Shown: piece after piece, positions 8,593 through 17,422 of the stretch
Layout of the letters: the number at the start of each line of letters is the position of its first letter
Numbering within the stretch: position 1 is the first letter of the stretch
Source of the DNA: Solirubrobacter phytolaccae
GTDB taxonomy: Bacteria > Actinomycetota > Thermoleophilia > Solirubrobacterales > Solirubrobacteraceae
DNA: 64,000 bases
Direction of reading: 5' to 3'
Assembly (NCBI RefSeq): GCF_027587195.1
Contig: NZ_JAPDDP010000011.1
Location: 1-64,000, forward strand
The notes under the pieces: model-generated
Told to the model about the DNA's origin: nothing
Databases searched by the model: none
The model's input: the letters and a program-made list of their open reading frames with translations, nothing else
Position numbers and translations under genes: made by a program

Positions 8593-9714
8593 ATGAAGTT
8601 TCGTGCCCTAGGGGCAGTCGCCGTCGCAGCGACCCTTGCGTTTTCCGTCGCCGCGTGCGGCGATGACGAGCCGACCACGTCCGGTGGTGGCGGTGGCGGA
8701 GAAGCCACGCAGGAAGCGACGAAGGCCAAGGTCGGCGTGATCCTGCCGGACGCCGCGTCGTCGGCCCGCTGGGAGACGGCGGACCGCAAGTTCCTCGGTG
8801 AGGCGTTCGACGCCGCCGGCGTGGAGTCGGACATCCAGAACGCGAACGGCGACAAGGCCAAGTTCGCGACGATCGCCGATCAGATGCTCAACGCGGGCGC
8901 GAACGTGCTCCTGATCGTCAACCTGGATTCGCCGTCCGCGGCGGCCGTGATCAACAAGGCCAAGCAGCAGGGCGTGCCGGTCATCGACTATGACCGCCTC
9001 ACGCTCGGCGGTGGCGCGCAGTACTACGTGTCCTTCGACAACGTCGCCGTCGGTACGGCGATCGGCTCGGGCCTCGTGAAGTGCATGCAGGACGCCGGCA
9101 AGTCGTCCGGCCCGGTGGCGCTGCTCAACGGCTCGCCGACCGACAACAACGCGACCCTGTTCAAGCAGGGCTACGAGAAGGCGATCACCGACGGCGGCTA
9201 CACCGTCGCGGCCGACCAGAGTGTCCCGGACTGGGACAACACGAAGGCCGGCACGATCTTCGAGCAGATGTTCACGAAGGCCAAGGGCGACTTCGTGGGC
9301 GTCGCGGCCGCCAATGACGGCCTCGGCGGCGCGGTTGCCGCGGTGCTGAAGCGTGAAGGCGCCGAGGAGATCCCGACCACGGGTCAGGACGCCACGGACG
9401 AAGGCCTGCAGCGCGTGCTGCTCGGCACCCAGTGCGTGACGGTCTACAAGGCCATCAAGAAGGAAGCCGACGCGGCCGCCGCACTGGCGATCGCGCTCGC
9501 CAAGGGCGACACGGCCGGCGCCGACGGCCAGGCCACGGGCTCGGTGGAGGACACCGAGACCAAGCAGCAGGTCAAGTCGGTGCTGCTCGAGCCGCAGCAG
9601 ATCACCAAGGAGAACGTGAAGGACGTCGTCGCCGACGGCTTCACCACCGCGGACAAGATCTGCACGAGCGAGGCCCTGCAGAAGGCCTGCGAAGAGAACG
9701 GCGTCAGCGGATGA
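8593..9714 (+). CDS. Sugar ABC transporter substrate-binding lipoprotein (XylF-like)
   Basis: The 373-residue protein has a lipoprotein signal peptide with lipobox SVAAC (Cys22), a Gly-rich linker, and a type I periplasmic-binding fold: VGVILPDAASSARWETADRK, INKAKQQGVPVIDYDRLTLG, then AANDGLGGAVAAVL and TTGQDATDEGLQRVL. The DYDRL and GQDA segments are typical of D-xylose-binding XylF-type proteins. It should be membrane-anchored outside the cell and deliver sugar to the permease. Start chosen at ATG 8593, 8 bp after a strong ribosome binding site; the upstream in-frame extension runs through the promoter. The stop overlaps the ATPase start (ATGA). Confidence 0.92.
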   Translation: MKFRALGAVAVAATLAFSVAACGDDEPTTSGGGGGGEATQEATKAKVGVILPDAASSARWETADRKFLGEAFDAAGVESDIQNANGDKAKFATIADQMLNAGANVLLIVNLDSPSAAAVINKAKQQGVPVIDYDRLTLGGGAQYYVSFDNVAVGTAIGSGLVKCMQDAGKSSGPVALLNGSPTDNNATLFKQGYEKAITDGGYTVAADQSVPDWDNTKAGTIFEQMFTKAKGDFVGVAAANDGLGGAVAAVLKREGAEEIPTTGQDATDEGLQRVLLGTQCVTVYKAIKKEADAAAALAIALAKGDTAGADGQATGSVEDTETKQQVKSVLLEPQQITKENVKDVVADGFTTADKICTSEALQKACEENGVSG

Positions 9715-10517
9715 GCGAGGCCGTCGAGGGACAGCAGCGGGGCCCGCTGCTGTCCCTGCGCGGGATCAACAAGAGCTTCGGCGCGGTACAGGTCCTGCGG
9801 GGCGTGGACCTCGACGTCCGAGCCGGTGAGGTGACCGCGCTCGTCGGGGACAACGGCGCCGGCAAGAGCACTTTGATCAAGTGCATCGCGGGGATCCATC
9901 CCTTCGACGACGGCGAGATTCTCTTCGAGGGCCAGCCCGTGACCATTCACGGGCCCAAGGACGCCAACGCGTTGGGGATCGAGATCGTCTACCAGGACCT
10001 GGCCCTGTGCGACAACCTCGACGTGGTCCACAACATGTTCCTCGGGCGCGAGCTGCACTCGGGGATCACGCTGAACGAGACCGAGATGGAGAAGCGCGCG
10101 GGCGAGACGCTGAAGTCGCTGTCCGTGCGCACCCTCCGCTCGCTGCGTCAGAACGTGTCGTCGCTCTCCGGCGGTCAGCGCCAGACGGTGGCGATCGCTC
10201 GCGCGGTGCTGTGGAACTCCAAGCTGGTGATCCTGGACGAGCCGACCGCGGCCTTGGGCGTCGCCCAGACCGAGCAGGTGCTCAACCTGGTGCGCCGGCT
10301 CGCGGAGAACGGGCTCGGCGTGGTGCTCATCACGCACAACATGAACGACGTCATGCAGGTCGCGGACAGCATCGCCACGCTCTTCCTGGGGCAGATGGCG
10401 GCGCAGGTGCGCACCAAGGACGTCAACAACACGCAGGTGATCGAGCTGATCACCGCGGGCCGTTCGGGTGAGCTCGGCCTCAAGCCGCGCGAAGCCGCGG
10501 AAGCGGGTGTGGCATGA
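9711..10517 (+). CDS. Sugar ABC transporter ATP-binding protein
   Basis: The 268-residue protein is a single ABC ATPase domain: Walker A GDNGAGKST at 46-54, signature LSGGQ at 152-156, Walker B LVILDEP at 172-178, followed by the switch His in VVLITHNM. XylG/RbsA-type ATPases usually have two fused ABC domains (about 500 residues); this one has only one, as in FrcA-type systems, so it would function as a homodimer. It powers the permease encoded immediately downstream. Both ends use ATGA overlaps, so binding protein, ATPase, permease and oxidoreductase form one translationally coupled operon. Confidence 0.93.
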   Translation: MSEAVEGQQRGPLLSLRGINKSFGAVQVLRGVDLDVRAGEVTALVGDNGAGKSTLIKCIAGIHPFDDGEILFEGQPVTIHGPKDANALGIEIVYQDLALCDNLDVVHNMFLGRELHSGITLNETEMEKRAGETLKSLSVRTLRSLRQNVSSLSGGQRQTVAIARAVLWNSKLVILDEPTAALGVAQTEQVLNLVRRLAENGLGVVLITHNMNDVMQVADSIATLFLGQMAAQVRTKDVNNTQVIELITAGRSGELGLKPREAAEAGVA

Positions 10518-11788
10518 GCGCGACGCAGGAGCCCACGGGCCAGGTCTCGCAGTTCGACCTGGAGACGACGCCCGGCCAGGGCGGCATCGGCGAGGCCGCG
10601 GGCGGCTACTGGGAGCGCATCAAGGGCGGCGATCTCGGCGCCCTGCCGGCGGTCATCGGCGCGGTCGTGCTGGTGATCGTGTTCGGGATCATGGAGCCCG
10701 ACTCGTTCCTGACCGAGCAGAACTTCGCGAACCTGCTCAACCAGGGCGCGGCGATCATGGTGCTCGCGATGGGTCTGGTCTTCGTCCTGCTGTTGGGCGA
10801 GATCGACCTGTCGGCCGGCTTCACGGCCGGTACCGGCGCCGCGATCCTCGGCGTCACGCTGACCAACCACAACTGGGCGTGGCCGCTGGCGATCCTCGCG
10901 GCGCTGCTCACGGGCGTGGCCATCGGCTTCGCGATCGCGTTGCTCGTGGCGCGGCTGGGGATTCCGTCGTTCGTCGTCTCGCTGGCCTTCTTCTTGGGCT
11001 TGCAGGGCGCGATGCTGCTGATCATCGGCGAGGGCGGCACGATCCCGATCCGCAACGAAGCGGTTCTGAAGGTGATGAACCAGAACATGTCGGTGGCGCT
11101 GGGCTGGCTGCTGGCGTTGATCGTGATCGCGGGCTTCGCGGGCACGTCGTTCTGGGCGATCCGCACGCGCAAGAACGCCGGGCTGCCGGTGCCGGCGATG
11201 TCGGTGTGGGCGGCGAAGGTCGTCGCGCTGGCGGTCGTCGTGCTGATCGCGGTGTTCCTGCTCAACCAGGAGCGCCAGCGCGCGAACGCGCCGATCATCA
11301 TCCAGGGCGTGCCGTGGGTGGTGCCGCTGGTCGTGGCCCTGGTGGTCGCGCTGACGTTCCTGCTCATGCGGACCAGCTTCGGCCGGCACGTGTACGCGGT
11401 CGGCGGCAACGCCGAGGCGGCGCGCCGGGCGGGCATCAACGTCCCGAACATCAAGACGGTCTGCTTCATCCTCGGGTCGACGCTGGCGATCGTGGCGGGC
11501 ATCCTGCTCGCGTCGCGTGACAACAGCGTCTCCCCGACCACGGGTGGTGCGCAGACCCTGCTGTACGCGGTCGGCGCGGCGGTCATCGGCGGCACCTCGC
11601 TGTTCGGTGGACGTGGCCGGATCGTGGACGCGGTCACCGGCGGTCTGGTCGTGGCGATCATCGCCAACGGTCTCCCGCTGGTGACGCAGAAGTCCGGCGT
11701 GCAGTTCATCATCAACGGCCTCGTGCTCCTGCTCGCGGCCAGCGTCGACGCCATCTCCCGTAGAAGGGCAGCGGCAACCGGCAGATGA
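10514..11788 (+). CDS. Sugar ABC transporter permease (XylH-like)
   Basis: The 424-residue protein is strongly hydrophobic with about ten or more transmembrane helices and carries the BPD_transp_2 family hallmarks: GEIDLSAGF near residue 95, GIPSFVVSLA, and the C-terminal GRHVYAVGGNAEAARRAGIN loop (EAA-like). This is the permease family of ribose/xylose/galactose transporters. About 45 polar residues precede the first helix. A central segment with two or three extra helices makes it longer than RbsC (321 residues) and similar to XylH (393). It forms a channel for the sugar bound by the upstream lipoprotein. Confidence 0.92.
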   Translation: MSATQEPTGQVSQFDLETTPGQGGIGEAAGGYWERIKGGDLGALPAVIGAVVLVIVFGIMEPDSFLTEQNFANLLNQGAAIMVLAMGLVFVLLLGEIDLSAGFTAGTGAAILGVTLTNHNWAWPLAILAALLTGVAIGFAIALLVARLGIPSFVVSLAFFLGLQGAMLLIIGEGGTIPIRNEAVLKVMNQNMSVALGWLLALIVIAGFAGTSFWAIRTRKNAGLPVPAMSVWAAKVVALAVVVLIAVFLLNQERQRANAPIIIQGVPWVVPLVVALVVALTFLLMRTSFGRHVYAVGGNAEAARRAGINVPNIKTVCFILGSTLAIVAGILLASRDNSVSPTTGGAQTLLYAVGAAVIGGTSLFGGRGRIVDAVTGGLVVAIIANGLPLVTQKSGVQFIINGLVLLLAASVDAISRRRAAATGR

Positions 11789-12756
11789 TCCGCTGGGGCA
11801 TCCTCTCCACCGCGCGCATCGCGGACAGAATCGTCGACGGTGCGCGCGGCGCGGAGCATGCGCAGATCACGGCGGTGGGCTCGCGTGACCTCACGCGGGC
11901 CCGCGCCTGGGCGGACGAGCGCGGCATCGAGCACGCGTATGGCTCCTACGAGGAGCTGCTCGCGTCAGACGAGGTCGACGCGATCTACATCCCGCTGCCG
12001 AACTCGATGCACGTCGAGTGGTCGATCCAGGCGTTGGAAGCGGGCAAGCACGTGCTGAGCGAGAAGCCGCTCGCGCGTGACCCGGAGCAGGTCGAGCGCG
12101 CGTTCGACGCCGCCGACCGCACCGGCAAGCTCTTGATGGAGGCGTTCATGTGGCGCTTCCACCCGCAGACCGAGGAGGTCGTGCGGCTCGTGCGTGACGG
12201 CTCGATCGGCGAGCTGCGCGTCATCCGCGCGGCGTTTGGCTTCAACCTCCCGTGGCTGGAGAACGTCCGCTGGGACCCCGCGCTGGAAGGCGGGGCGCTG
12301 ATGGACGTCGGCTGTTACTGCGTGAGCGCCGCGCGGCTCATCGCCGGCGCCCAGCCGGAGCGCGTGAGCGGCGAGCAGGTGCTCGGCGGCGGTGGCGTGG
12401 ACGCCCGCTTCACCGGGCTGCTGCGGTTCCCGGGCGACGTGCTCGCGACCTTCGACTGCGGCATGGACGTGCACCGCCGCAACCAGCTCGAGGTCGTCGG
12501 CAGCGAGGGCACGATCTTCGTTCCCTCCCCGTGGCAGACGCCGCTGGGCGCGCGCATCGTCCTCACCCGGGACGGTGAGCCGGAGGAGCTGACGCCAGAG
12601 TCCGTCGACCCCTATACGCGCGAGCTCGAGGAGTTCGGCCGCGCGGTGGAAGGCGGCGACGCGCCCCGGATCGGCCGCGCCGACGCGCTCGGCCAGGCCC
12701 GCACGATCGACGCGCTGTACCGCGCCGCCGAGAGCGGCGCGGCCGTCAGCCTCTGA
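11785..12756 (+). CDS. Gfo/Idh/MocA family oxidoreductase
   Basis: The 323-residue protein has an N-terminal Rossmann fold (IRWGILSTARIADRIVDGAR), the catalytic EKP motif at 93-95 (VLSEKPLA) and the GFO_IDH C-terminal alpha/beta domain (GALMDVGCYCVSAARLIAG). Enzymes of this family oxidise or reduce sugars and inositols with NAD(P). The close fit to the xylose dehydrogenase/dimeric dihydrodiol dehydrogenase branch and the ATGA overlap with the permease suggest that it acts on the imported sugar; the exact substrate cannot be read from sequence. The gene ends in a TGATCA palindrome shared by both convergent stop codons. Confidence 0.9.
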   Translation: MIRWGILSTARIADRIVDGARGAEHAQITAVGSRDLTRARAWADERGIEHAYGSYEELLASDEVDAIYIPLPNSMHVEWSIQALEAGKHVLSEKPLARDPEQVERAFDAADRTGKLLMEAFMWRFHPQTEEVVRLVRDGSIGELRVIRAAFGFNLPWLENVRWDPALEGGALMDVGCYCVSAARLIAGAQPERVSGEQVLGGGGVDARFTGLLRFPGDVLATFDCGMDVHRRNQLEVVGSEGTIFVPSPWQTPLGARIVLTRDGEPEELTPESVDPYTRELEEFGRAVEGGDAPRIGRADALGQARTIDALYRAAESGAAVSL

Positions 12757-13365
12757 TCATCCGCGCGCGATCCGGCGCGCCTTGATCCAGATCTGCCCGT
12801 ACGGCTTGCGCTCGCACGCGCGGCCGCCGACGCGGATCGTGGTCCCGGGGGCGACGAACCCGGTGCCGTGACGCTGGAGCTCGACCTTCGTGTCGGGGTC
12901 GACGATGATGCGCGCGCCGTTGACGTACAGGCCGATCGCGTCGGTCGTCGCGACGCCCTTGACCTGGCACGGCGCGCCCGTGACCTCCGGGCCGCGGCCG
13001 AGGTTGAGCACCTTGTGCAGCGGATGTGACGGGAGGGCCGGGAACGCGGACTGGCTGACGTAGATCATCGACGCGCCGGCGGCGATCGCGATCGCCGGGG
13101 AGACGCCTTCGAGCTGGGCGACGGGCACGTCATGGAACGAGGGCGGCGGGACGTAGCCGTTGACGATCGCGTCGTTGCAGGCGGGCTGCTTGGCCACCTC
13201 GGGCATCGCCGCACCGATCTTCACGCCGGGAAGGTTGTTCCCGACGCCGATGTACGAATAGGTGCGCCACTTCAACGTGGCGATGCAGCTGGCCTCGCTG
13301 GGCGCGGCGTGCATGGCGAAGCCGGCGCACACGGCGGCGCCGGCGAGCAATGAAGCTCTCCTCAT
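12757..13365 (-). CDS. Secreted hypothetical protein
   Basis: The 202-residue protein has a signal peptide (MRRASLLAGAAVCAGFAMHA; cleavage probably near residue 25) and no motif I can name. The mature part contains five Cys (for example IATLKWRTYSYIGVGNN preceded by Cys, and VGGRACERKPYG), suggesting disulfides outside the cell, and ends in a basic segment. The start ATG lies 7 bp after a TAGCCT hexamer, so the mRNA may be leaderless. It lies 10 bp from the end of the SDR gene upstream on the same strand and may be read through from it. Its stop is part of TGATCA shared with the convergent oxidoreductase gene. Confidence 0.7.
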   Translation of the reverse strand: MRRASLLAGAAVCAGFAMHAAPSEASCIATLKWRTYSYIGVGNNLPGVKIGAAMPEVAKQPACNDAIVNGYVPPPSFHDVPVAQLEGVSPAIAIAAGASMIYVSQSAFPALPSHPLHKVLNLGRGPEVTGAPCQVKGVATTDAIGLYVNGARIIVDPDTKVELQRHGTGFVAPGTTIRVGGRACERKPYGQIWIKARRIARG

Positions 13366-13372
13366 AGGAGCG

Positions 13373-13378
13373 AGGCTA
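13373..13378 (-). promoter_or_regulatory. -10 hexamer for a leaderless hypothetical gene
   Basis: TAGCCT on the minus strand ends 7 bp before the ATG at 13365, the spacing expected if transcription starts at the start codon. No -35 match is evident. Confidence 0.35.
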
Positions 13379-14215
13379 GCTCGAAATTCGGCGAGCGAAC
13401 GCGCCCGCGAGACCTTTTTCGGCGAAGTGGCCTCGCTTGGCCAGTTGCTGCATGCGGCGGCGGGTGACGGTGTCGACGACGCGGCGAGGGAGCAGGCGCA
13501 CGACCGCGTAGGTGATCGTGCCCTCGCGCGTGGTGGCGAGGTCGCGGGCGGGTTCGCCGAGCGCGGCGCGGACGAGCGTGCGCGCGGCGTCGGCCACGTC
13601 CTCCACCGGCACCGCGCCTTCCAGCGGGACGCCGGCGGCGGTGGACTCGGTGTGGATGGGCGTGCGGATGTAGCCGGGGTAGACCGTGGTGACGTCGACC
13701 CGGTCGCCCTCTTCGAGCCGGAGCAGGTCGCTGTAGGCGACGACGCCGCGCTTGGACATCGTGTACGCGGTCGAGAACGGGACGGTGACGTGGGCGAGGC
13801 CGCTCGCGACGTTCACGACGCGGCCGTGGGACTCACGCAGGGCGGGCAACGCGGCGCTGGTCACGCGCCACGGGCCGACGAGGTTGACGTCGAGCACGGC
13901 GAGCGCGCCGTCGTCGGGCGCGGCGGCGGCGCTCTGGGGCGTGCCGAGGCCGGCGTTGTTGATCAGCACGTCGAGGCCGCCGAGCTGCTCGACGGCGTGC
14001 GCGACGGCTTCGTCCACGGAGGCCTGCGAGCGCACGTCGCACTCGAGGTCCGCGCCGCCCAGGTCGAGGCCGACGACCGCGCACCCGCGCGAGCGCAGCA
14101 GCTCGACCGTCGCGCTGCCGATCCCGCCGGCCGCGCCGGTGATGAGAATCCGCGGGCGAAGCCCGAAGCGACCGCGGTGACGGCCCTCGCCGAGAGTGGA
14201 ATTGGTCGCCTTCAT
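13376..14215 (-). CDS. Short-chain dehydrogenase/reductase
   Basis: The 279-residue protein is a classical SDR: cofactor motif TGAAGGIG at 26-33, NNAG at 86-89, catalytic Ser138 and YTMSK with Tyr151 and Lys155. The Asp after beta-2 (GLDLGG) suggests NAD preference. The C-terminal tail (about 235-279) is basic. The ATG at 14215 overlaps the end of the monooxygenase gene by 4 bp, so the two enzymes are co-translated and probably work in sequence, for example alcohol to ketone followed by Baeyer-Villiger oxygenation. This pairing is known for hydrocarbon and cyclic ketone degradation; the substrate here is unknown. Confidence 0.92.
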   Translation of the reverse strand: MKATNSTLGEGRHRGRFGLRPRILITGAAGGIGSATVELLRSRGCAVVGLDLGGADLECDVRSQASVDEAVAHAVEQLGGLDVLINNAGLGTPQSAAAAPDDGALAVLDVNLVGPWRVTSAALPALRESHGRVVNVASGLAHVTVPFSTAYTMSKRGVVAYSDLLRLEEGDRVDVTTVYPGYIRTPIHTESTAAGVPLEGAVPVEDVADAARTLVRAALGEPARDLATTREGTITYAVVRLLPRRVVDTVTRRRMQQLAKRGHFAEKGLAGAFARRISS

Positions 14216-15630
14216 GCGATCACGTACTCCTCTTCCTTGAAGCGTGCGGTCCGGCGCCGGTAGCGCCAAGTCCAGTCGGGCCACAGCGTGGGGTTGTTGC
14301 CCTGCGCGTCCTGATACCAGCTCTCGCAGCCCGTGCTCCAGACCGTGCCGCGCATGCGCCGCTGCACCTCGGCGTGGAAGCGGGCCTCGACCTCGGGCCG
14401 GACCTCGACGGTGCCGCCGGTGCGCAGCGCGTCGAGCACGTAGGCGATCTGCGCCTCGATCATGTACACGACCGAGGTGTGCCCGAGTCCGGTGTTCGGG
14501 CCGAGCAGGACGAAGCAGTTCGGGAAGCCCGGCACCGTGATGCCCAGGTGCGCGCGCGGCGAGCCGTCCCAGACCTCGGCGAGCGATCGTCCGTCCCGGC
14601 CCCGGACGAGCTTGCCGACCGGCAGGTCGAGCACCTGGAACCCGGTGCCGAAGATCAGCGCGTCGACCTCGAGCTCGCGCCCGTCGGTGAGCACGACCGA
14701 GCGCTCGCGTACCTCCGCCACGCCGTCGGTCACCAGCTCCACGTTCTCGCGCGCGAGGGCCGGATACCACGCGTTGGACGGCAGGATGCGCTTGCAGCCG
14801 ACCGTGTAGTCGGGCGTGGCGCGCGCGATCACCTCGGGGTCTTTGAGCGCGCGCTGCATGTGCTTGCGCCCGGCGCGCTCGAGCAGCTTCATCAGCCGCG
14901 GCTGCTTGACCATGCCGAGCACGAGCAGCTCGCGGCCCGCGTAGATGCCGTGGCGCAGCGCGCGCTGCAGCGGCGGGAAGCGCTTGTAGAGGTGTCGCTC
15001 GAACGCGCTGATGGGCCGCGCGCTGTGCGGCATCACCCACGGCGGCGTGCGCTGGAGCACGTAGAGCTGGGAGACCTCGGGCGCGATCTTCGGCACGTAC
15101 TGGATCGCGGAGGCGCCGGTCCCGACGCTCGCCACGCGCTTGCCCCGCAGATCCACGTCGTGGTCCCAGCGCGCCGAGTGCATCTTCACGCCCTGGAACG
15201 TGTCCAGCCCCGGGAAGTCCGGGAGCTTGGGCTCGACGAGCGGGCCGGTGCCGGCGACGAGGTAGCGTGCGCGCACCGGTCCACCGGTCGTGTCGAGGTT
15301 CCAGTGCGTGCCGTCCCACGATGCGCCGCGCACCTCGGTGTCGAGCCTGATCTTCGGCCGGAGCGGCTCGGCGACGCGCTCCAGGTAGGCGCGGATCTCC
15401 GGCTGGCGCGAGTAGGTCCGCGTCCAGTCCGGGTTGGGCGCGAACGAAAACGAGTACAGGTGCGAGGGGACGTCGCAGGCGCAGCCCGGATACGTGTTGT
15501 AGTGCCACGTCCCGCCGACGCCGTCGCCGCGCTCGAGCACGACGAAGTCCTCGATCCCCTCCTGGCGCAGGCGGAGCCCCATGCCGAGGCCGGCGAAGCC
15601 CGCGCCGATGATCGCGATCTGGACGTCCAT
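14212..15630 (-). CDS. Flavin-containing (Baeyer-Villiger-type) monooxygenase
   Basis: The 472-residue protein has the FAD fingerprint GAGFAG at 9-14, the Baeyer-Villiger-type signature F145-Q-G-x3-H151-x3-W155-D, the NADPH-binding VGTGAS at 169-174 and ATG-like motif FGTGFQVLDL. Length and motifs match class B monooxygenases that insert oxygen into ketones. Some members are instead N- or S-monooxygenases. It forms an operon with the SDR gene and is divergent from a TetR gene across a 50-bp region containing two copies of TTAC-N6-GTAA, so it is probably induced by its substrate through that repressor. Confidence 0.9.
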   Translation of the reverse strand: MDVQIAIIGAGFAGLGMGLRLRQEGIEDFVVLERGDGVGGTWHYNTYPGCACDVPSHLYSFSFAPNPDWTRTYSRQPEIRAYLERVAEPLRPKIRLDTEVRGASWDGTHWNLDTTGGPVRARYLVAGTGPLVEPKLPDFPGLDTFQGVKMHSARWDHDVDLRGKRVASVGTGASAIQYVPKIAPEVSQLYVLQRTPPWVMPHSARPISAFERHLYKRFPPLQRALRHGIYAGRELLVLGMVKQPRLMKLLERAGRKHMQRALKDPEVIARATPDYTVGCKRILPSNAWYPALARENVELVTDGVAEVRERSVVLTDGRELEVDALIFGTGFQVLDLPVGKLVRGRDGRSLAEVWDGSPRAHLGITVPGFPNCFVLLGPNTGLGHTSVVYMIEAQIAYVLDALRTGGTVEVRPEVEARFHAEVQRRMRGTVWSTGCESWYQDAQGNNPTLWPDWTWRYRRRTARFKEEEYVIA

Positions 15631-15634
15631 ACCT

Positions 15635-15667
15635 GGTTACATTGCCGTAACTTACGTCACTGTAACC
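15635..15667. promoter_or_regulatory. Tandem TetR-type operator between the monooxygenase and tetR genes
   Basis: TTAC-N6-GTAA occurs twice, at 15637-15650 and 15652-15665, centre-to-centre 15 bp. The outer arms GGTTAC (15635-15640) and GTAACC (15662-15667) also form one exact larger palindrome. The whole array fills the 50-bp divergent intergenic region, so a bound repressor would block both promoters. Confidence 0.7.
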
Positions 15668-15680
15668 TGACATTGGTCAC

Positions 15681-16214
15681 ATGCGGATGACGGCCGAGCA
15701 GCGCAGGGAGCAGCTCCTGGACGCGACGAAGGCGATCGTGCTCGCGGACGGCTTCCACGCGGTGTCGATCGAGGCCGTCGCACGGGCCGCGGGGATCACC
15801 CGGCCGATCGTCTACGGGCATTTCGACGATCTGCGCGGGTTGCTGGAGGCGCTCGTCGACCGTGAGGCGCTGCGGGCGCTGCGCCAGCTCCCGGAGACCT
15901 ACGACGACCTACTTGGCGCGCTGACCGCGTACCTGCACGCGGTGCGCTCGGACCCCGGGACGTGGCGGCTCGTGCTGATGCCGCAGGAGGGCGCGCCGCG
16001 GCTGCTGGGCGAGCGGATCGCGGCGGGGCGGGCGGCGGTGGTCTCGCGCTTGGCGGCCGCGGTCGGGCCGGGGGCCGGGCTGCCGGACCCGGAGCTGTCC
16101 GCGCACATGTTGCGCGCCTACGCCGACGAGGCGGCGCGGCTGACGCTCGAGGGCTACGACGTCGAGCGCATCCTCGAGCTCACCCGCCACACGCTCGCCA
16201 AGCTGTCGGCGTGA
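15681..16214 (+). CDS. TetR-family transcriptional regulator
   Basis: The 177-residue protein has an N-terminal TetR helix-turn-helix (about 3-48; VSIEAVARAAGITRPIVYGHFDD) and a short helical ligand domain. Divergent placement against the Baeyer-Villiger monooxygenase/SDR operon and the palindromic array between them argue that it represses that operon and itself. The MFS transporter gene follows by a GTGA overlap, so the regulator and exporter are co-expressed. The ATG at 15681 is preferred; ATG at 15687 is also possible (MRM start). Confidence 0.9.
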   Translation: MRMTAEQRREQLLDATKAIVLADGFHAVSIEAVARAAGITRPIVYGHFDDLRGLLEALVDREALRALRQLPETYDDLLGALTAYLHAVRSDPGTWRLVLMPQEGAPRLLGERIAAGRAAVVSRLAAAVGPGAGLPDPELSAHMLRAYADEAARLTLEGYDVERILELTRHTLAKLSA

Positions 16215-17422
16215 TCCTCCCCGATCTGGGACTGCTGCGCCGCCGGCGCGACTTGCGGCTGCTCGTCGGCGGCTCCACCGTGTCGTTGATCGGCGCCGCG
16301 TTCACGCAGGTCGCGCTGACGGTCCAGGTGTTCGACCTCACCGACTCGACGGTGGCGGTCGGCCTGCTCGGCGTCGCCCAGTTCATCCCGATCATCGCGC
16401 TGGCGCTGATCGGCGGCGCGCTCGCGGACGCGTTCGACCGGCGCAAGCTGATCTTCGGCGCGGAGCTGGCCTCGGCGTTCGTGTCCGCGGCGCTGCTGGT
16501 GAACGCGCTGCTGCCGGAGCCGCAGCTGTGGCTGCTGTACGTCGCCTCGACCTTGTTCGCGGCCGCCACCGCGGTCTTGCGCCCACCCTTGGACGCGCTG
16601 CTGCCCCGGCTGGTGGAGCGGGACGAGCTCAAGGCCGCGAGCGCGATCAGCTGGTCGCTCATGAGCATCTCGGGGATCGTCGGGCCGGCACTGGCGGGGC
16701 TCGTGATCGCCGCCGGCGGGGTCGAGACCGCGTACGCGATCGACGTCGTGTCCTTCGTCGGGTCTTTGACCGCGTTCGCGCTGATGCGCACGCCGCCACC
16801 GCCGCCGGACGCGGAGCCGCCGTCGCTGCGGGGCGTGCTCGAGGGCGTCAAGTACGCGGGGTCACGCCAGGAGATCCTCGGCTCCTACGTGATCGACATG
16901 CACGCGATGTTCTTCGGCATTCCCTTCGCGTTGTTCCCGGCGATGGCGGAGCGCTACGGCGGGACCGAGGTGGTGGGGCTCCTGTGGGCCGCGCCGGCGG
17001 TCGGCGCGATCGTCGCGATGCTCACCAGCGGCTGGAGCGTGCGCATCCATCACAACGGCCGCGCGATCGTGTTCGCCGCCGCGGGCTGGGGCGCGTTCAT
17101 CGCGCTGTTCGGGTTCGCCGACTCGCTCTGGCTGGCGCTGGTGGCACTCGCTTTGGCGGGCGCTTCGGACGCCATCAGCGGCATCTTCCGCGGCGCGCTG
17201 TGGAACGAGACGATCCCGGACCGGCTGCGCGGGCGGCTCGCGGGGATGGAGATGATCTCGTGGTCCTCGGGGCCGCTGCTGGGCAACGCGCGGGCCGGCT
17301 TCGGCGCGTCGTGGCTCGGGCTCGGGCCGTCGGTCGTGGCGGGCGGCGTGGTGGTGGTCGCGGGGTGCTTCGCGCTGGCCGCGGCGTTGCCGAAGTTCTG
17401 GAACTACGACTCGAGGGAGTGA
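16211..17422 (+). CDS. MFS transporter (Enterobactin-exporter/TetV-like)
   Basis: The 403-residue protein has twelve predicted transmembrane helices. The A-motif analogue GGALADAFDRRKLIFG lies between helices 2 and 3, and the repeat of it is in the second half (SDAISGIFRGALWNETIPDR). These features match MFS_3/EntS-like drug or siderophore exporters. It starts at GTG 16211 overlapping the tetR stop. Because it is co-transcribed with the TetR gene that faces the monooxygenase operon, it may export the product or the toxic substrate of that operon; that link is inference. The last 19 bp overlap the convergent aminotransferase gene. Confidence 0.87.
   Translation: MILPDLGLLRRRRDLRLLVGGSTVSLIGAAFTQVALTVQVFDLTDSTVAVGLLGVAQFIPIIALALIGGALADAFDRRKLIFGAELASAFVSAALLVNALLPEPQLWLLYVASTLFAAATAVLRPPLDALLPRLVERDELKAASAISWSLMSISGIVGPALAGLVIAAGGVETAYAIDVVSFVGSLTAFALMRTPPPPPDAEPPSLRGVLEGVKYAGSRQEILGSYVIDMHAMFFGIPFALFPAMAERYGGTEVVGLLWAAPAVGAIVAMLTSGWSVRIHHNGRAIVFAAAGWGAFIALFGFADSLWLALVALALAGASDAISGIFRGALWNETIPDRLRGRLAGMEMISWSSGPLLGNARAGFGASWLGLGPSVVAGGVVVVAGCFALAAALPKFWNYDSRE

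Noticed and set aside
13376-15673. Single 765-residue minus-strand fusion of SDR and another protein
   Set aside because: The upstream two-thirds is an Arg-rich shadow of the monooxygenase gene, which is complete in another frame; the SDR starts at ATG 14215.
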